DNA of 64,000 bases from CAYZBF01 sp964476585. Lineage in GTDB: Bacteria > Hydrothermota > UBA3072. Positions 17,653 to 27,900 of this stretch are shown here, piece after piece; position 1 is the stretch's first letter; every line of letters begins with the position of its first letter. The stretch is taken from positions 90,310-154,309 of the forward strand of contig CAYZBF010000001.1 of the NCBI GenBank assembly GCA_964476585.1, given 5' to 3'. Below the pieces are notes generated by a model that was not told the origin of the DNA, ran no database searches, and saw only the letters and a list, made by a program, of their open reading frames with translations. A program made the position numbers and the translations under genes.

Positions 17653-18144
17653 CTATTCCTCCTTTTTATTCCATATCTTCCGCACAAAATCTCTAAAGTT
17701 CGGGTTCCTGAGTAATGCTCTATTAACGTAATGATAGGATTCAATTGATTCATCGGAAGAGTAAATACGCTGACAGAGTTCTTCACATATTGCATAGATG
17801 AATTCTACCGCAAATACAGGATTTGTCTTTTTTAATCTTTCAATATCCTCTTTTGTAACCTTAAGGAGCTTAAGGTCCGAGATAGCCACCACATCAGCAC
17901 TCCTTGGTTCTTCCTTAAAGAGTCCCATTTCTCCAAAAAAGTTACCACGTTTCAGAGTAGCCAGGGTAATTCGATCTTTACCCCTAGAAAGGGAAACGCG
18001 AACCTCACCATCCAGAATAACATACATAAAATTCCCCTTTTCTCCTTTATGAAAGATGGTTTCACCTTTTTTGAACCGTTCAAAGATAAATTCATTAACG
18101 AACTTTTCTCTACTTCTTATATAATCAAATAAACTTGGTGTTAT
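17653..18144 (-). CDS. Cyclic-nucleotide-binding-domain protein with apparent ATA start
   Basis: The domain reads FKKGETIFHKGEKGNFMYVI, GEVRVSL, FFGEMGLFKEEPRSADVVA, the classic CRP-type cNMP fold with the phosphate-binding cassette (FGEMGLF...PRSADV). There is no DNA-binding domain, so it is a stand-alone sensor or a scaffold. The first ATG (18027) falls inside the beta-roll and would cut the domain. The frame stays open upstream to a TAA and contains no ATG, GTG or TTG. A perfect AGGAGG site (complement of 18150-18155) sits 5 bases before an ATA codon at 18144-18142, which I take as the start (163 residues). A sequencing error or an ACG start is possible. Confidence 0.65.
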   Translation of the reverse strand: MTPSLFDYIRSREKFVNEFIFERFKKGETIFHKGEKGNFMYVILDGEVRVSLSRGKDRITLATLKRGNFFGEMGLFKEEPRSADVVAISDLKLLKVTKEDIERLKKTNPVFAVEFIYAICEELCQRIYSSDESIESYHYVNRALLRNPNFRDFVRKIWNKKEE

Positions 18145-18167
18145 CGTTTCCTCCTCTTAATCTTTTA

Positions 18168-18240
18168 TGGGTCGTGTAGGGATCGAACCTACGACCCCCG
18201 GCTTAAAAGGCCGGTGCTCTGCCGACTGAGCTAACGACCC
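18168..18240 (-). tRNA. tRNA-Lys (TTT)
   Basis: 73 bases on the minus strand with a 7-bp acceptor stem (GGGTCGT/ACGACCC), D arm TAGCTCAGTCGG, anticodon loop CTTTTAA giving anticodon TTT, and T arm GTAGGTTCGATCCCTAC. Discriminator A; the CCA end is not encoded. It lies between ftcD and the cyclic-nucleotide-binding gene, all on the same strand. Confidence 0.95.
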
Positions 18241-18285
18241 TCATATATAATTTATGCTATATACTAATTTTCTCAACCCCTAATT

Positions 18286-19953
18286 TTATAGCTTATCACT
18301 CATTATCGAGTCTACACTCTCATTGAGACTCTCTATTTTTGCAAGGATTTCATCGTGTTCCCTTGTAACCCTTTCTACAAATTTTTCATCCTTTATTGAG
18401 GAAAGATTTATTCTGACATTTAATGAAGCGGACCGACATGATGCGAGTGCCATGTATGAAGCCACACCAACATCACTGATCGCATTTACATTCCCTATCT
18501 TTGCCATAACGACAGCCAACTCCATCGCCAAAAGAGCTTTTCTCATCACTGTGAGAGGTACTTCAGTCGCCCTCTTAGTCGCTATATCGATCATCTCATT
18601 CCTCTTTTCTTTCTGTTCTTCGGTATCCTTCTTCATTCTATAAGCTTTCATCAATCGATTAAATGCTTCTGCATCCTCATCGCAGAGTTCAATGAATTCC
18701 TGTTTCAATTGCTGCGCTTTTTCAGAAAGCCCCTCTGCTTCTTTCCAGTGCTCCTTATATTTTTCCTTACCAAAGGTAAGATTTCCTACCATAGCTATCA
18801 GACCTGCAGATAGTGAGCCACTATATGCAGCTACTGAGCCTCCACCAGGCGCAGGAGAATCTGACGATAATTCATCAGCAAAGCAAGTCAATGTTAGATC
18901 AACCAGACGGTTAAGTTTCTTATTTATCCTATATTCGATGATCTTATCATCGGGATTGAAAGGAGTGATATCATCGAGGCCTAAAGACTTCACAGCATAG
19001 TGAATGATTTCACTTTCGGGCGCACTCTTTGCTCTACCCTGTTTTTCGAGGTAGTATTTCCCCGCTTCTATCATAGCCTCTTTGGGTATAAGGCCTACTA
19101 ATTCACTTCCTGTTACTCGAAGCCCCAGATCTCTGGCTTCTTTTTTCACTTCCTCAAATGCTATATGGGGTGGTGTTACATTATAATTAATAAGATTTAT
19201 AGAGATCTGCGCTGCACCATATTCCTTGACATACCATCCAATCGCCTTGGTAGCTTTGAGCTTACCAGGAATCCTTATCATATTATTATCCTCGTCCCTT
19301 AAGATATTCCCATCCTTATCCTTTTTGGAACGGCCTGATTCCCTTATATTTAGGGCTATTTTATGTGCAAGTCTACGATCTCTTGTATTGAGATTCACAT
19401 TATAGGCTATCAGGAACTCTCGGGCGCCAATAACAGTGGCACCGGATTTTTCATTAAATATAGGCTCCCCATAATCTGGCTTCCACACCGGGTCTTTTAA
19501 CTTTTCTGCGAGACCCTCATATTCACCCTTACGAATATTAGCAAGGTTTCTCCTTTTTTCTTCTGTGGCCGCTTCTTCGTAAAGATATACAGGTATTCCA
19601 AGTTCTTCTGCTACTCGAGTCCCTAATTCCTTAGCGATTTCTATACAATCTTCCATGGTAATATCTTTTACGGGAACAAAGGGGCATACATCTGTTGCAC
19701 CCATTCTCGGATGTTCACCTTGGTGTTCTCTCATATCAATTACTAGAGAGGCTTTCTTTATTGCACGAAAAGCTGCTTCTAAAACTGCCTCAGGAGAGCC
19801 AACAAAGGTGACAACCGTTCGGTTGGTGTCTGCTCCAGGATCAACATCCAAAAGCCATGCTCCATGAGTATTATTTATCTCATCAATTATTGAATTTATC
19901 TTATTTTCATCCCGACCCTCTGAAAAATTAGGCACACACTCCACTAACTTCAT
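18286..19953 (-). CDS. ftcD: Glutamate formimidoyltransferase / formimidoyl-THF cyclodeaminase
   Basis: Bifunctional folate enzyme of histidine breakdown and one-carbon supply. Residues 1-325 are the formiminotransferase (MKLVECVPNFSEGRD, NRTVVTFVG, HQGEHPRMGATDVCPFVPV with the catalytic His). Residues about 340-550 are the all-helical cyclodeaminase (LSSDSPAPGGGSVAAYSGSLSAGLIAMV, the conserved PAPGGGSxAA motif; ISDVGVASYMA). Length 555 matches fused FtcD (about 540). No hut genes are nearby. The start at 19953 has AAGGAGG upstream (AGAAGGAGGTTTT then ATG on the minus strand). Confidence 0.95.
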   Translation of the reverse strand: MKLVECVPNFSEGRDENKINSIIDEINNTHGAWLLDVDPGADTNRTVVTFVGSPEAVLEAAFRAIKKASLVIDMREHQGEHPRMGATDVCPFVPVKDITMEDCIEIAKELGTRVAEELGIPVYLYEEAATEEKRRNLANIRKGEYEGLAEKLKDPVWKPDYGEPIFNEKSGATVIGAREFLIAYNVNLNTRDRRLAHKIALNIRESGRSKKDKDGNILRDEDNNMIRIPGKLKATKAIGWYVKEYGAAQISINLINYNVTPPHIAFEEVKKEARDLGLRVTGSELVGLIPKEAMIEAGKYYLEKQGRAKSAPESEIIHYAVKSLGLDDITPFNPDDKIIEYRINKKLNRLVDLTLTCFADELSSDSPAPGGGSVAAYSGSLSAGLIAMVGNLTFGKEKYKEHWKEAEGLSEKAQQLKQEFIELCDEDAEAFNRLMKAYRMKKDTEEQKEKRNEMIDIATKRATEVPLTVMRKALLAMELAVVMAKIGNVNAISDVGVASYMALASCRSASLNVRINLSSIKDEKFVERVTREHDEILAKIESLNESVDSIMSDKL

Positions 19954-20494
19954 AAAACCTCCTTCTTAAATCGTTCCCCCACTAAAAACAGTAATTTCAC
20001 AATAGGATTAGTAAAGTGCGCAGCGGAAACAAAAAAATGAGTGAATGAGTAAATAATTCGATCGGTGGGTTTTATACTTTCTTCACTCATACATCTCTTA
20101 ACCCATTTACAGATTCACTAATTTATGCCTCTTTTGTGCACTCTTTGCCTTTTTGATGAGTCTATTTCCTTTAAAATTATATGGAAGCCCTTAAGGTTGT
20201 CAAGGTTAGTTATCACATTACTACCGCTTCTTCTATCGAAGAGCGCTATTAGTCCTAAGTCTACACTCACAACTGCTGACTCACGATTTATCCTCATCCG
20301 TCCCCGGTCTTCAGTCATTTTTACTTTATTTTTCTGTATTCTTTCCAAAAAATCTCCATACTCTCTAAAAAATTTATAAAAACACAAAAATAATTTCTTA
20401 TCTCTTGTGCTACTGCCTCCATGCCGAGTATTTTCTCCCTTGAGGGGATTGCAATGATGTGTATTGGTATTTCGCCCTGAATTTGAAAAACTAC
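19954..20494. other. Spacer between ftcD and the pil operon, about 540 bases
   Basis: Divergent spacer. It contains the fold-back period-8 array at 20038-20124. A 130-codon minus-strand frame (20118-20510) crosses the rest, but it starts inside the pil promoter, has no ribosome-binding site and resembles nothing I recognise; I do not call it a gene. A shorter reading of it from an internal ATG (about 64 residues, MTEDRGRM...) remains possible. Confidence 0.4.
20038..20124. repeat. Period-8 fold-back array (ATGAGTNN family)
   Basis: ATGAGTGA and ATGAGTAA (20038-20053) are followed at 20085 by the complementary words ACTCATAC, ATCTCTTA, ACCCATTT, ACAGATTC and ACTAATTT at exact 8-base steps. 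The left and right halves can pair. The same words appear at 55809-55857 and 57927-57974. Confidence 0.6.
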
Positions 20495-20523
20495 TTGACA
20501 AAAATGGCATTATCCTTTATATT
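20495..20523 (+). promoter_or_regulatory. Near-consensus sigma-70 promoter of the pil operon
   Basis: TTGACA (20495-20500), 17 bases, TATATT (20518-20523). Start near 20530, followed by the ribosome-binding site GAGAGG (20535-20540) and the ATG at 20546. Spacing and hexamers match the promoter at 5113-5141. Confidence 0.75.
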
Positions 20524-20545
20524 ATAGAAAATTAGAGAGGTGCAT

Positions 20546-21606
20546 ATGTTTAGGAAGAGTTCTGTCCTTGTAATAGATGTAGGTAGTTATTTAGTAAAGA
20601 CATTAGTAATAGAAGGAACATCCAAAAAACCTATAATGAAAAAATGCAATATTTCAACATTGCCCTCCCATGCAATCGTAGATGGTGAAATTATGGATAG
20701 AGAATCTGTCCTTGATTGTATCAGAAACAGCCTTAACGTACTGGAAGTGGAAAATAAGCAGGTTATTAGTTGTATATCAGGGCGAGATGTGATCGTAAAA
20801 AAGATAAAAATGCCAAATATCACNNNNNNNNNNCAAAGATGAATCAAGCAGAGACCAGAGAACAGATAAAGTGGGAAGCCGAGCAATATATTCCCTATGA
20901 AGTTGAAGATATTTCCCTTGACTTTCAGATCCTGAATCCTAATGTTGGTGAAGATTCTATGGAGGTACTCCTTATTGGGGCAAAAAAGGATGCAGTAGAG
21001 GCAAGACTGCATCTCTTCCATGACCTTGACCTTGAACCTACTGTGCTTGACTATGCAGCATTTTCGGTCCAGAATATCTACGAATTCAATTACCCTCTTG
21101 AACCAGGGAAGCTTATTGGTTTATTCCATATTGGAGCTCAGTACACAGCTATGAGTTTTATTGAAGGTGTAGTTAACCACTTCACAAGGGAAGTGCCAGT
21201 AGCTGTCGCCACTTTGATCCAGGCGCTCCAGAGAGAAGCAGGGATTGATGGAGAAAGAGCACTTGATGTAGTAAAAACCGGAGAAAAGGGTGATGTGGAC
21301 CAATATGCATTTCAGAATGCAATGGAGAGCTTTCAGGATGACTTAGGCATTGCTATTGAAAGAGTCCTTCCATATCTGCCAGAAGGTTTTGAGAACTTTA
21401 ACCAAATTGTAATAAGTGGAGGTGGCAGTTTAATATCAGGTATCCCAGAATTCCTTAATAAGAGATTTGGAGCGCCAGTTGAGGTCATGAATCCATTTAT
21501 TGGTTTTGACTATGACCATGAATCACCCTTTATCAGTATAAATGTGGAACAAATAGGTCCAATTCTTGCCCCTTCACTGGGCCTTTCTTTAAGAGGTTTA
21601 CAATGA
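20546..21606 (+). CDS. pilM: Type IV pilus assembly protein PilM (crosses a scaffold gap)
   Basis: Actin-like cytoplasmic protein of the pilus alignment complex that binds ATP and the N-terminus of PilN. Seen: VLVIDVGSYLVKTLVIEG (phosphate 1), KKIKMPN, then after the gap REQIKWEAEQYIPYEVEDISLDFQIL, VLDYAAFSVQNIYEF, GLFHIGAQYTAMSFIEG (phosphate 2) and INQIVISGGGSLISGIPEF-like adenosine motif. The gap of ten N at 20824-20833 has arbitrary length, so the two halves fall in different frames; this is an assembly artefact rather than a frameshift. The start at ATG 20546 is preferred over GTG 20540 because GAGAGG lies 5 bases before it. Confidence 0.9.
20824..20833. other. Assembly gap (10 N) inside pilM
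   Basis: Ten unknown bases. Both sides encode adjoining PilM sequence but in frames that differ by one, so the real missing length is not 10 (it must restore the frame). Confidence 0.95.
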
Positions 21607-22184
21607 TAGAAGTTAATCTGATTCCCGAAGAAGAACAAAAAAAGATAAAAAGGGTCAGGAGAGCAAAGCCCAGAGTCTCAATACCAGGTCTCGATATGAT
21701 CCTCAGTATTATTTTGCTCCTTATAGCAGGAGGAGCTGTATTCTTTATGAATAGATCAGCAACCTCAGAATTAAATTCTCTTGCGCAAAAAATCAAAACC
21801 TCAGAAAAAGAATTGAAAGAACTTGAAAAAGAAAAAACTATCGTAGAAAATATCCAACAACGACAGAATGAACTCACCAAATGGGTGTCTCTTGTACAGG
21901 ACCTGAATAGAGATCGTTCCCTTGTTGTCCATGTACTGGACGAATTAAACCGATTAAAACCTGATTATATGTGGTTTATTTCATTTGAAGAAAACGCTGG
22001 TAACTTTAAATTAGAGGGGAATACCTTTTCCAACCTAATAATATCCAACTTTATGGTACGTCTAAGAGAATCTCCATATTTTACGGCACTCCAATTACAG
22101 GAAGTAAGTGAAAAAAAGGAAAAAGAACAACAGATTATGGAATTCGTTATTTCTGGAAAAATAGTAAAGAGTAGCGGAGGCTGA
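21603..22184 (+). CDS. pilN: Type IV pilus assembly protein PilN
   Basis: Bitopic inner-membrane protein linking PilM to PilO. The start MIEVNLIPEEEQKK matches the INLLP motif that PilM grips. One transmembrane helix (ILSIILLLIAGGAVFFM, about 34-51) is followed by a coiled coil (SLAQKIKTSEKELKELEKEK) and a ferredoxin-like periplasmic part (LVVHVLDELNRLKPDYMWFI). 193 residues, as expected. It overlaps the pilM stop by 4 bases (ATGA). Confidence 0.92.
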   Translation: MIEVNLIPEEEQKKIKRVRRAKPRVSIPGLDMILSIILLLIAGGAVFFMNRSATSELNSLAQKIKTSEKELKELEKEKTIVENIQQRQNELTKWVSLVQDLNRDRSLVVHVLDELNRLKPDYMWFISFEENAGNFKLEGNTFSNLIISNFMVRLRESPYFTALQLQEVSEKKEKEQQIMEFVISGKIVKSSGG

Positions 22185-22186
22185 AC

Positions 22187-22741
22187 ATGCGAAAAATAAG
22201 ACCTTCCATATTCATAATAATCTTTGCAATACTTGTTTTTACAGGAGGATATTTTTCTACAATAAAAGGGAAAAAGGTTGTAATAAAAGAAAAACAAGAT
22301 GAGTATACGACATTACAAAATAAACTAAAGAAAACCATGGCAGTAGTCAAGAGAAAGGAAGAAGCTAATAAGAGACTTCAGATAGTAAGTAAAAAATGGG
22401 AACAGGCAAAGAGAATGCTGCCGACAGAAAGCAATATTCCGGAATTACTTGGAACACTTACTAAATTGAGCGGAACATATGAAGTAGGAATAGGACATTT
22501 CAAGCCTCTTTCACAAAGTGCAAAACAAAAATATATTGAGGTTCCTGTTGCAATGGTAATCAGAGGCGGATATCATGACATCGCCCGATTTATGGCAGCA
22601 ATGAACAATATGGAACGTATAGCCAACGTCATAGAATTAAAATTAACAGGGGAAAAAGGAGAAACAGAAGAAGGGTACAAAATTTCAGCCACTTTCGTTT
22701 TAACAACATATATCTCTAAAGGAGGAAAAGATGAAGGGTAA
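22187..22741 (+). CDS. pilO: Type IV pilus assembly protein PilO
   Basis: Inner-membrane partner of PilN: one N-terminal transmembrane helix (SIFIIIFAILVFTGGYFS), a coiled coil (residues about 30-75), then a ferredoxin-like domain (IPELLGTLTKLSGTYEVGIGHFKPL; VPVAMVIRGGYHDIARFMAAM). 184 residues. PilN/PilO heterodimers span the periplasm between PilM and PilP. The gene starts 2 bases after pilN and its end overlaps pilP by 11 bases. Confidence 0.9.
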   Translation: MRKIRPSIFIIIFAILVFTGGYFSTIKGKKVVIKEKQDEYTTLQNKLKKTMAVVKRKEEANKRLQIVSKKWEQAKRMLPTESNIPELLGTLTKLSGTYEVGIGHFKPLSQSAKQKYIEVPVAMVIRGGYHDIARFMAAMNNMERIANVIELKLTGEKGETEEGYKISATFVLTTYISKGGKDEG

Positions 22742-23282
22742 ATTACTAATATTCTTCAGCCTTGCATTGCTACCCTTGGCCGGTTGTGGCGATGGAGGAG
22801 GGAATCTTTTCAATAGAATTTTAGCAAAAGCGGTTGAGAGCTTTTCCCCAAAGACAGAAAAAAGGGCAGAACTTATCAATCTTGTAACTGATGCAGAGAA
22901 AAAAGAGCAGTTAGACCCAAAAGAGGAGCAACCCAAAAACCCCTCTGAAGATACACTTGAAACAATGGCAGAAGCTCTTCATTGGGAAAAAATATATTAT
23001 TCTGACAGAGAGAAACCTGACCCATTCCGCCCGCTTTTGTTAGAAACAGAAGAAAAAGAGAAGAAAGTAAATGTTGATCTAGCAAAATTAGTAGGAGTAA
23101 TCTGGGGGAAGAATGGATATCTCGCTCTTTTAAAGGAAGGAAACCTCGGCTATGTGCTTAAGGAGGGTGATAAAGTCACAGATGGAGGAGTCTTAAAAAT
23201 CACAGAAGAATCAATTACTTTCCTTCTCAGCAGATTCGGAGAACAAAATAAAATTACTTTGAGCTTAAAAAAAGAGAGGTGA
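22731..23282 (+). CDS. pilP: Type IV pilus lipoprotein PilP
   Basis: Signal peptide with lipobox LLPLAGC (cysteine about 20), a low-complexity acidic linker, then the PilP domain: RPLL before DLAKLVGVIWGKNGYLALLKEG and LGYVLKEGDKVTDGGVLKI, a beta-sandwich that contacts the secretin PilQ. The motif KPDPFRPLL is typical. It links the PilMNO inner-membrane platform to the outer-membrane ring. Its stop overlaps the pilQ start by 4 bases. Confidence 0.88.
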   Translation: MKGKLLIFFSLALLPLAGCGDGGGNLFNRILAKAVESFSPKTEKRAELINLVTDAEKKEQLDPKEEQPKNPSEDTLETMAEALHWEKIYYSDREKPDPFRPLLLETEEKEKKVNVDLAKLVGVIWGKNGYLALLKEGNLGYVLKEGDKVTDGGVLKITEESITFLLSRFGEQNKITLSLKKER

Positions 23283-24907
23283 AAATGTACAAAAGAATAA
23301 TTTTATTTATCATACTGTTTCCTCTTTTAATTCTGGGTAAAACTAATCTTACCAACATTACCACTAAAAATGTTATGAATTACACTGATGTAGTATTCAA
23401 CCTCAGCGGCGAGGTAAGCTATACTGACTTCAGAATGGATAATAAAATAGTTATTGACCTACTGGATGTAGACAGTGACTTGGGCGGAAAGAGCTGGATG
23501 ATTGGTAGAGGAGGAGTAAAAAACATAGCAGTATCCAGAATTCCATCAGCTGAACTCACAAGGGTAATAATTCAATGTGACAAGGAGTATAACTATACAA
23601 TAAAGAGTTCTGGAGAAGGTATGATAACTTTGAGCCTGAATACTGACACTTCACCTTTCTCTACATGGGCTGCAACTGCTGTACCAAAAGAAGAGGTAAC
23701 AGAGGTAGAAAAGGAAGAAGAGGAGGCACCTTCGCCTGCCCATCGCGAGAGGGTAACCGGTGGAATCTCAATGAGATTAGAAAGAGCAGATCTAGTTACT
23801 GTACTTCGTTCTCTAGCAAAGTATAGTGGAATGAATATGATAATAGGAGACGATGTAAAAGGGGCTATATCAGTGGAATTAAGAAATGTAGAATGGGAAA
23901 AGGCTTTAGACCTCATTCTCAAAACAAAGGGGTATACCTACATAATTGAAGGTGAGATAATAAGAGTTGGTACAGCTCAGGCATTCTCTGAAGAAAGAGA
24001 AAAGGGAGAAATGGCAAAGCCTCTCATGCGAACGGTTTTTGCTCTAGAATTCACAACTCCAAAAGAGATATCAAATGTTATAAAGAGTTCCCTTTCAAAG
24101 CGTGGAACAGTAGATGAGGATGTGAGAACAAATTCCCTAATCGTAACTGATATCCCAGCCAAAGTGAAATCAATAGAGGAACTAGTAAAGGTACTTGATA
24201 AAGAGACACCGCAGGTAGCGATTACTTCCAAGATAGTGGATATAGATAGGAGTGCTGCTGAAGAACTTGGGCTCGCATGGAGTATTACCAATCTAAGGAA
24301 GGCTGATTGGAACGTTGAAGGAGATGTTACTCATAAGCCTCCATCTGAACTTATTTCGGGGGTATTTTTGAATGTATCCACAGTAAAGAATTACGCCAGA
24401 ATCGCAGCTACGATGGCAGCAATGGAACAAGATCAAAAATTAAAAACAATCGCCAATCCTCGAATTACAACAGTGAATAATAAGGAAGCAACGATTTTCG
24501 GGGGGAAGAGATTCGCCGTCACTACAACGGATATCCACGGCCAACCGATCACTAAATGGTTCGAGGCAGGTATCTCATTAGGTGTTACACCTCACATCAA
24601 TTCATTAGAGGATATCACAATGGACATCGCAGTTGAATTGAGTGATGTGGTGCCAGGAGCAACGACCCCAACAATAACTCAAACAAAAGCCAGCACGCAA
24701 TCCTTGGTCAAGAATGGACAGACCCTTGTGATAGGAGGATTCATCAATAAAACCACTTCATCAACAAGGACAGGAATTCCATTCCTAAAGGATATACCAA
24801 TCATTGGAAACTTATTCGGCAAGGTTACAACCCAGGAGAGAAACAGGGAAGTTTTGATATTTATAACTCCTCACATAGTAAAAGAACGTTTGGCGGAGAA
24901 GCTTTAG
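23279..24907 (+). CDS. pilQ: Type IV pilus secretin PilQ
   Basis: Outer-membrane secretin ring for the pilus. Signal peptide (1-18), one AMIN domain (about 22-115, peptidoglycan binding), STN/N0 domain (MRLERADLVTVLRSLAKYSGMNMIIG), N1 (VFALEFTTPKEISNVIKS ... NSLIVTDIPAKVKSIEELVKVLD) and the secretin core (about 330-535) ending with the signature LVIGGFINKTTSSTRTGIPF and LKDIPIIGNLFG. 542 residues, short because only one AMIN domain is present. Last gene of the operon; its stop codon overlaps the stop of the convergent sprA-like gene. No pilin, PilB, PilC or PilT gene is in the window. Confidence 0.93.
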   Translation: MKMYKRIILFIILFPLLILGKTNLTNITTKNVMNYTDVVFNLSGEVSYTDFRMDNKIVIDLLDVDSDLGGKSWMIGRGGVKNIAVSRIPSAELTRVIIQCDKEYNYTIKSSGEGMITLSLNTDTSPFSTWAATAVPKEEVTEVEKEEEEAPSPAHRERVTGGISMRLERADLVTVLRSLAKYSGMNMIIGDDVKGAISVELRNVEWEKALDLILKTKGYTYIIEGEIIRVGTAQAFSEEREKGEMAKPLMRTVFALEFTTPKEISNVIKSSLSKRGTVDEDVRTNSLIVTDIPAKVKSIEELVKVLDKETPQVAITSKIVDIDRSAAEELGLAWSITNLRKADWNVEGDVTHKPPSELISGVFLNVSTVKNYARIAATMAAMEQDQKLKTIANPRITTVNNKEATIFGGKRFAVTTTDIHGQPITKWFEAGISLGVTPHINSLEDITMDIAVELSDVVPGATTPTITQTKASTQSLVKNGQTLVIGGFINKTTSSTRTGIPFLKDIPIIGNLFGKVTTQERNREVLIFITPHIVKERLAEKL

Positions 24908-27900
24908 AATTTAAAGATAATGTTGAACCTTCCTCCATAACTGGTGGTAACATCATCCGCAATCTTTCGGTTCAGGTAATTACGATAATTAATAGATAAT
25001 CCCCCGGAAACCATATTGGAAAAATCGTAGTTACTGGAGAGTTCAAATCTAAGATTTCTGTTGTCCTGTTTAATCTCTTCATTCTGCGTAGAGAGGTTCA
25101 TAGACACCTCTTTATTATTCCGCAGCGCAAATGTTGCTTTTATGATTATAGGTTTGGTCCACCTCAATCTACCCAACAAAGGTAAAGAGATACCTTTTTG
25201 GATAGGTTTCAAGGAATAACTTCCTGTAATATTTACATCATATGACTCAGAACGATTTTTGAACTTATATGATCTTTCGCTATTCTGATCACTTCTGCTA
25301 TAACCAGACGTGATCTTTATTCCGATGTCATTTTTGAATTTAAGATCAAGAGCTGGAGACACTCTGAGAGAGGTACCAACCGAGGAGTATTTCAGTCCGA
25401 TTAGACCCTGGGTAGTTACTCTATCTCTATTCATTGAGACATTAAATTTGGAACTTTTTATAAGTTTTTTTAATCCTGGAAAATAATGATCAATGTCTGC
25501 GATTTGAATATTCACATTAGGAAAACTTAAGTTGGTCGCCCTCTCGGCAGAAACTGAATTCTTTATCTTTTCCTCATCGGGGTTCGTTTCCCTCCAGTTA
25601 CCACTCATATCTATCTTAACCCTCCCGAGATTAAGTCCTGAGGAAAGGTTATACTGCTTGTTTATTATTCCTCCATCTCCAGGATTACTCTGAACGATAA
25701 ATTCACGACCCGGTTTTGGATCCACACCGTAACGGAAACGATAGTCTGGGAGGGAGGAAAGATAAGCAAAGTAACCCTCTCTGCCAAAAGAGGATGTAAA
25801 TCTTATAGGATTAATATGATCTGACAATCCAGATATTAAAGGGACTTTCTTTATGATTCGTTGTATTTTGAAATCATCAGTTATACTAATGGTCCTGCTT
25901 TGCCTGACACTTCTAACATCTAAGGTGTCGCCAAGTGTTTTTGAATAATCAATACCATGGTTCTGACTGAAGATATTGGAATAAGAAAGGTTAATGTTGT
26001 TAAAGCCAAGCTGACTAGAATTATGGTTTGCCATAATTGTCTCATTCAAAGAGACATTTTGCCCCAATTGATTGCCATATAAGAGGTCTTGTTTGCCAGA
26101 GATGTTGTATTTTACACTAATCCAGCGGATCGGCTTATAGACAAACCCACCGGATGAGGTTAATTCTTTTACCGGTTTTTCCTTAACCCTCTGGTATGTG
26201 GAATCAACCACCGAATATTTGAATCTATCACTTACCTTATATTTATAATCGGCATTGAAATGAAAATTACTCGGGACGAGAGAAGCTTGTCCCCCGGAAA
26301 GTATTGGAGGAGAAATTGAAGGTAGAGGCAAATTGTACTTGAAGTTAGCTGATTTATTAATAACAGTGTCGGCTTTTTGTTCGGGGTAAAAGGATCGCGC
26401 AAGAGAATATGTTCCACTTATGCGGATATTATCAAGTGTATATTTAATCAACCAATGATTAGAAGGTTTTGGCTTTGAGAGATTGACTGTTATCCGCCTT
26501 ATTTCACTTAAACTTGCTTCATTTGCTTTCTCTTCGGGTGGAAGGAGTATATCTGAATTCCTCCTATATTGAGGGAGCTCCTTCGAAACCGTGTAATTAA
26601 AAGAAACAGGGATCTTAACAAATTCATTCAATATCTTTCCAGCATTGGATTTTATGTTAAAGTTATGAGAAATCCTTTCCATATCTCCAATATCTCGGAG
26701 GGCATCTAAATTGGCTTTATAACGCGCTGACCTCCTTTGAATACTATAGGAAAGATTGGGAACAAGGTCACCAACATTGGTTGCTATATTTAAATCCAGA
26801 TTGTGCCCCATATCGGTATTTGCTCCTGTCAGTATAATATCGTCAAAATAGACTTCCCCTGTAAAATCCTCCAGCGTGGAGTTTGCCACACCTAATTGAA
26901 GATAAGCAATATTTGTAAGCGTTGGATTGCCCTTTAGCGAATAATTACCATCCGCAGTATCATTATGCAATTTAAGGTCATAAAAGTTCTGGAATTTGAC
27001 ATCAAGGGTGTCCCATCCGTCTGGGGTGAGGTTGTAGCTGTACTGATAATAATTGGATGAGTCTGTTAAGAGACGCAAAAATATCATCACAGAGTCACTG
27101 ATAGTACTGGTTACTTCTGAAAAGAATCGGAGTGACTCAAATAATCTCAGATCATATCCTTTGCCAGAACGCCCTCTGGGGAGTTCGAGATAAGACTCCC
27201 CAAGGCAGTAATCACCACTCTCAAGTGAATCTATCTTAAAAACTAGCGACTGTTCCTTTGCATAACCTCCATATACCTCTCTCTCTTGCTCCACAGGAGG
27301 AATATAATCTGCATCTTCAAAACTATTTCGGTAGGTTATAAGAAAATTTCCACCCAACGGATTCAAGCTATCGGATGGATAGAAACGAATGCCTTTATCC
27401 ACCCATTTGCTACCAACCATGGCTATCTCTGCTATAGATACCCTTGCAGTTGCATCTACCCCGGTAAACCAGATCCTCGCATATAGTATATTTTCAAAAC
27501 TGGGACTTCCAAATTTTTTATAATAGGTAGAATCCATCATAGGTATTCTATACATCCTCCACCCACCTGAACCATAATTTGCAACTAATTCGGTTGATTC
27601 TAAATCAATTTTGTACCTGAAATATTCGCTCTTCAATTCAAGAGTATAATCTCTATTAAGGTCTTCTGAATCAAGCCGTCTGTTACCTTCTTTTCTGTGT
27701 AGTTTTAATGAATCCTGGAGAGTCTTTAATTGATCTGGATAATCATCCCTCCCATCGTCAAGTGAATCTGGCACATATACCCATTTATCATCATCAAATG
27801 CAATTCCATCGAGGCCCGTATCCTCTCCGGGCTCCAATTCAAAATTCCAGTTTTTATCCTCGGTATCTATAATTCCATTAGGGAGAAGTAAAGAATCAGA

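Noticed and set aside
20118..20510. 130-codon minus-strand frame between ftcD and pilM
   Set aside because: Its start lies inside the pil promoter, it has no ribosome-binding site, and its sequence is not recognisable. A shorter gene within it cannot be excluded.
20546..21606. pilM as a frameshifted pseudogene
   Set aside because: The frame change coincides exactly with a ten-N scaffold gap of unknown length.
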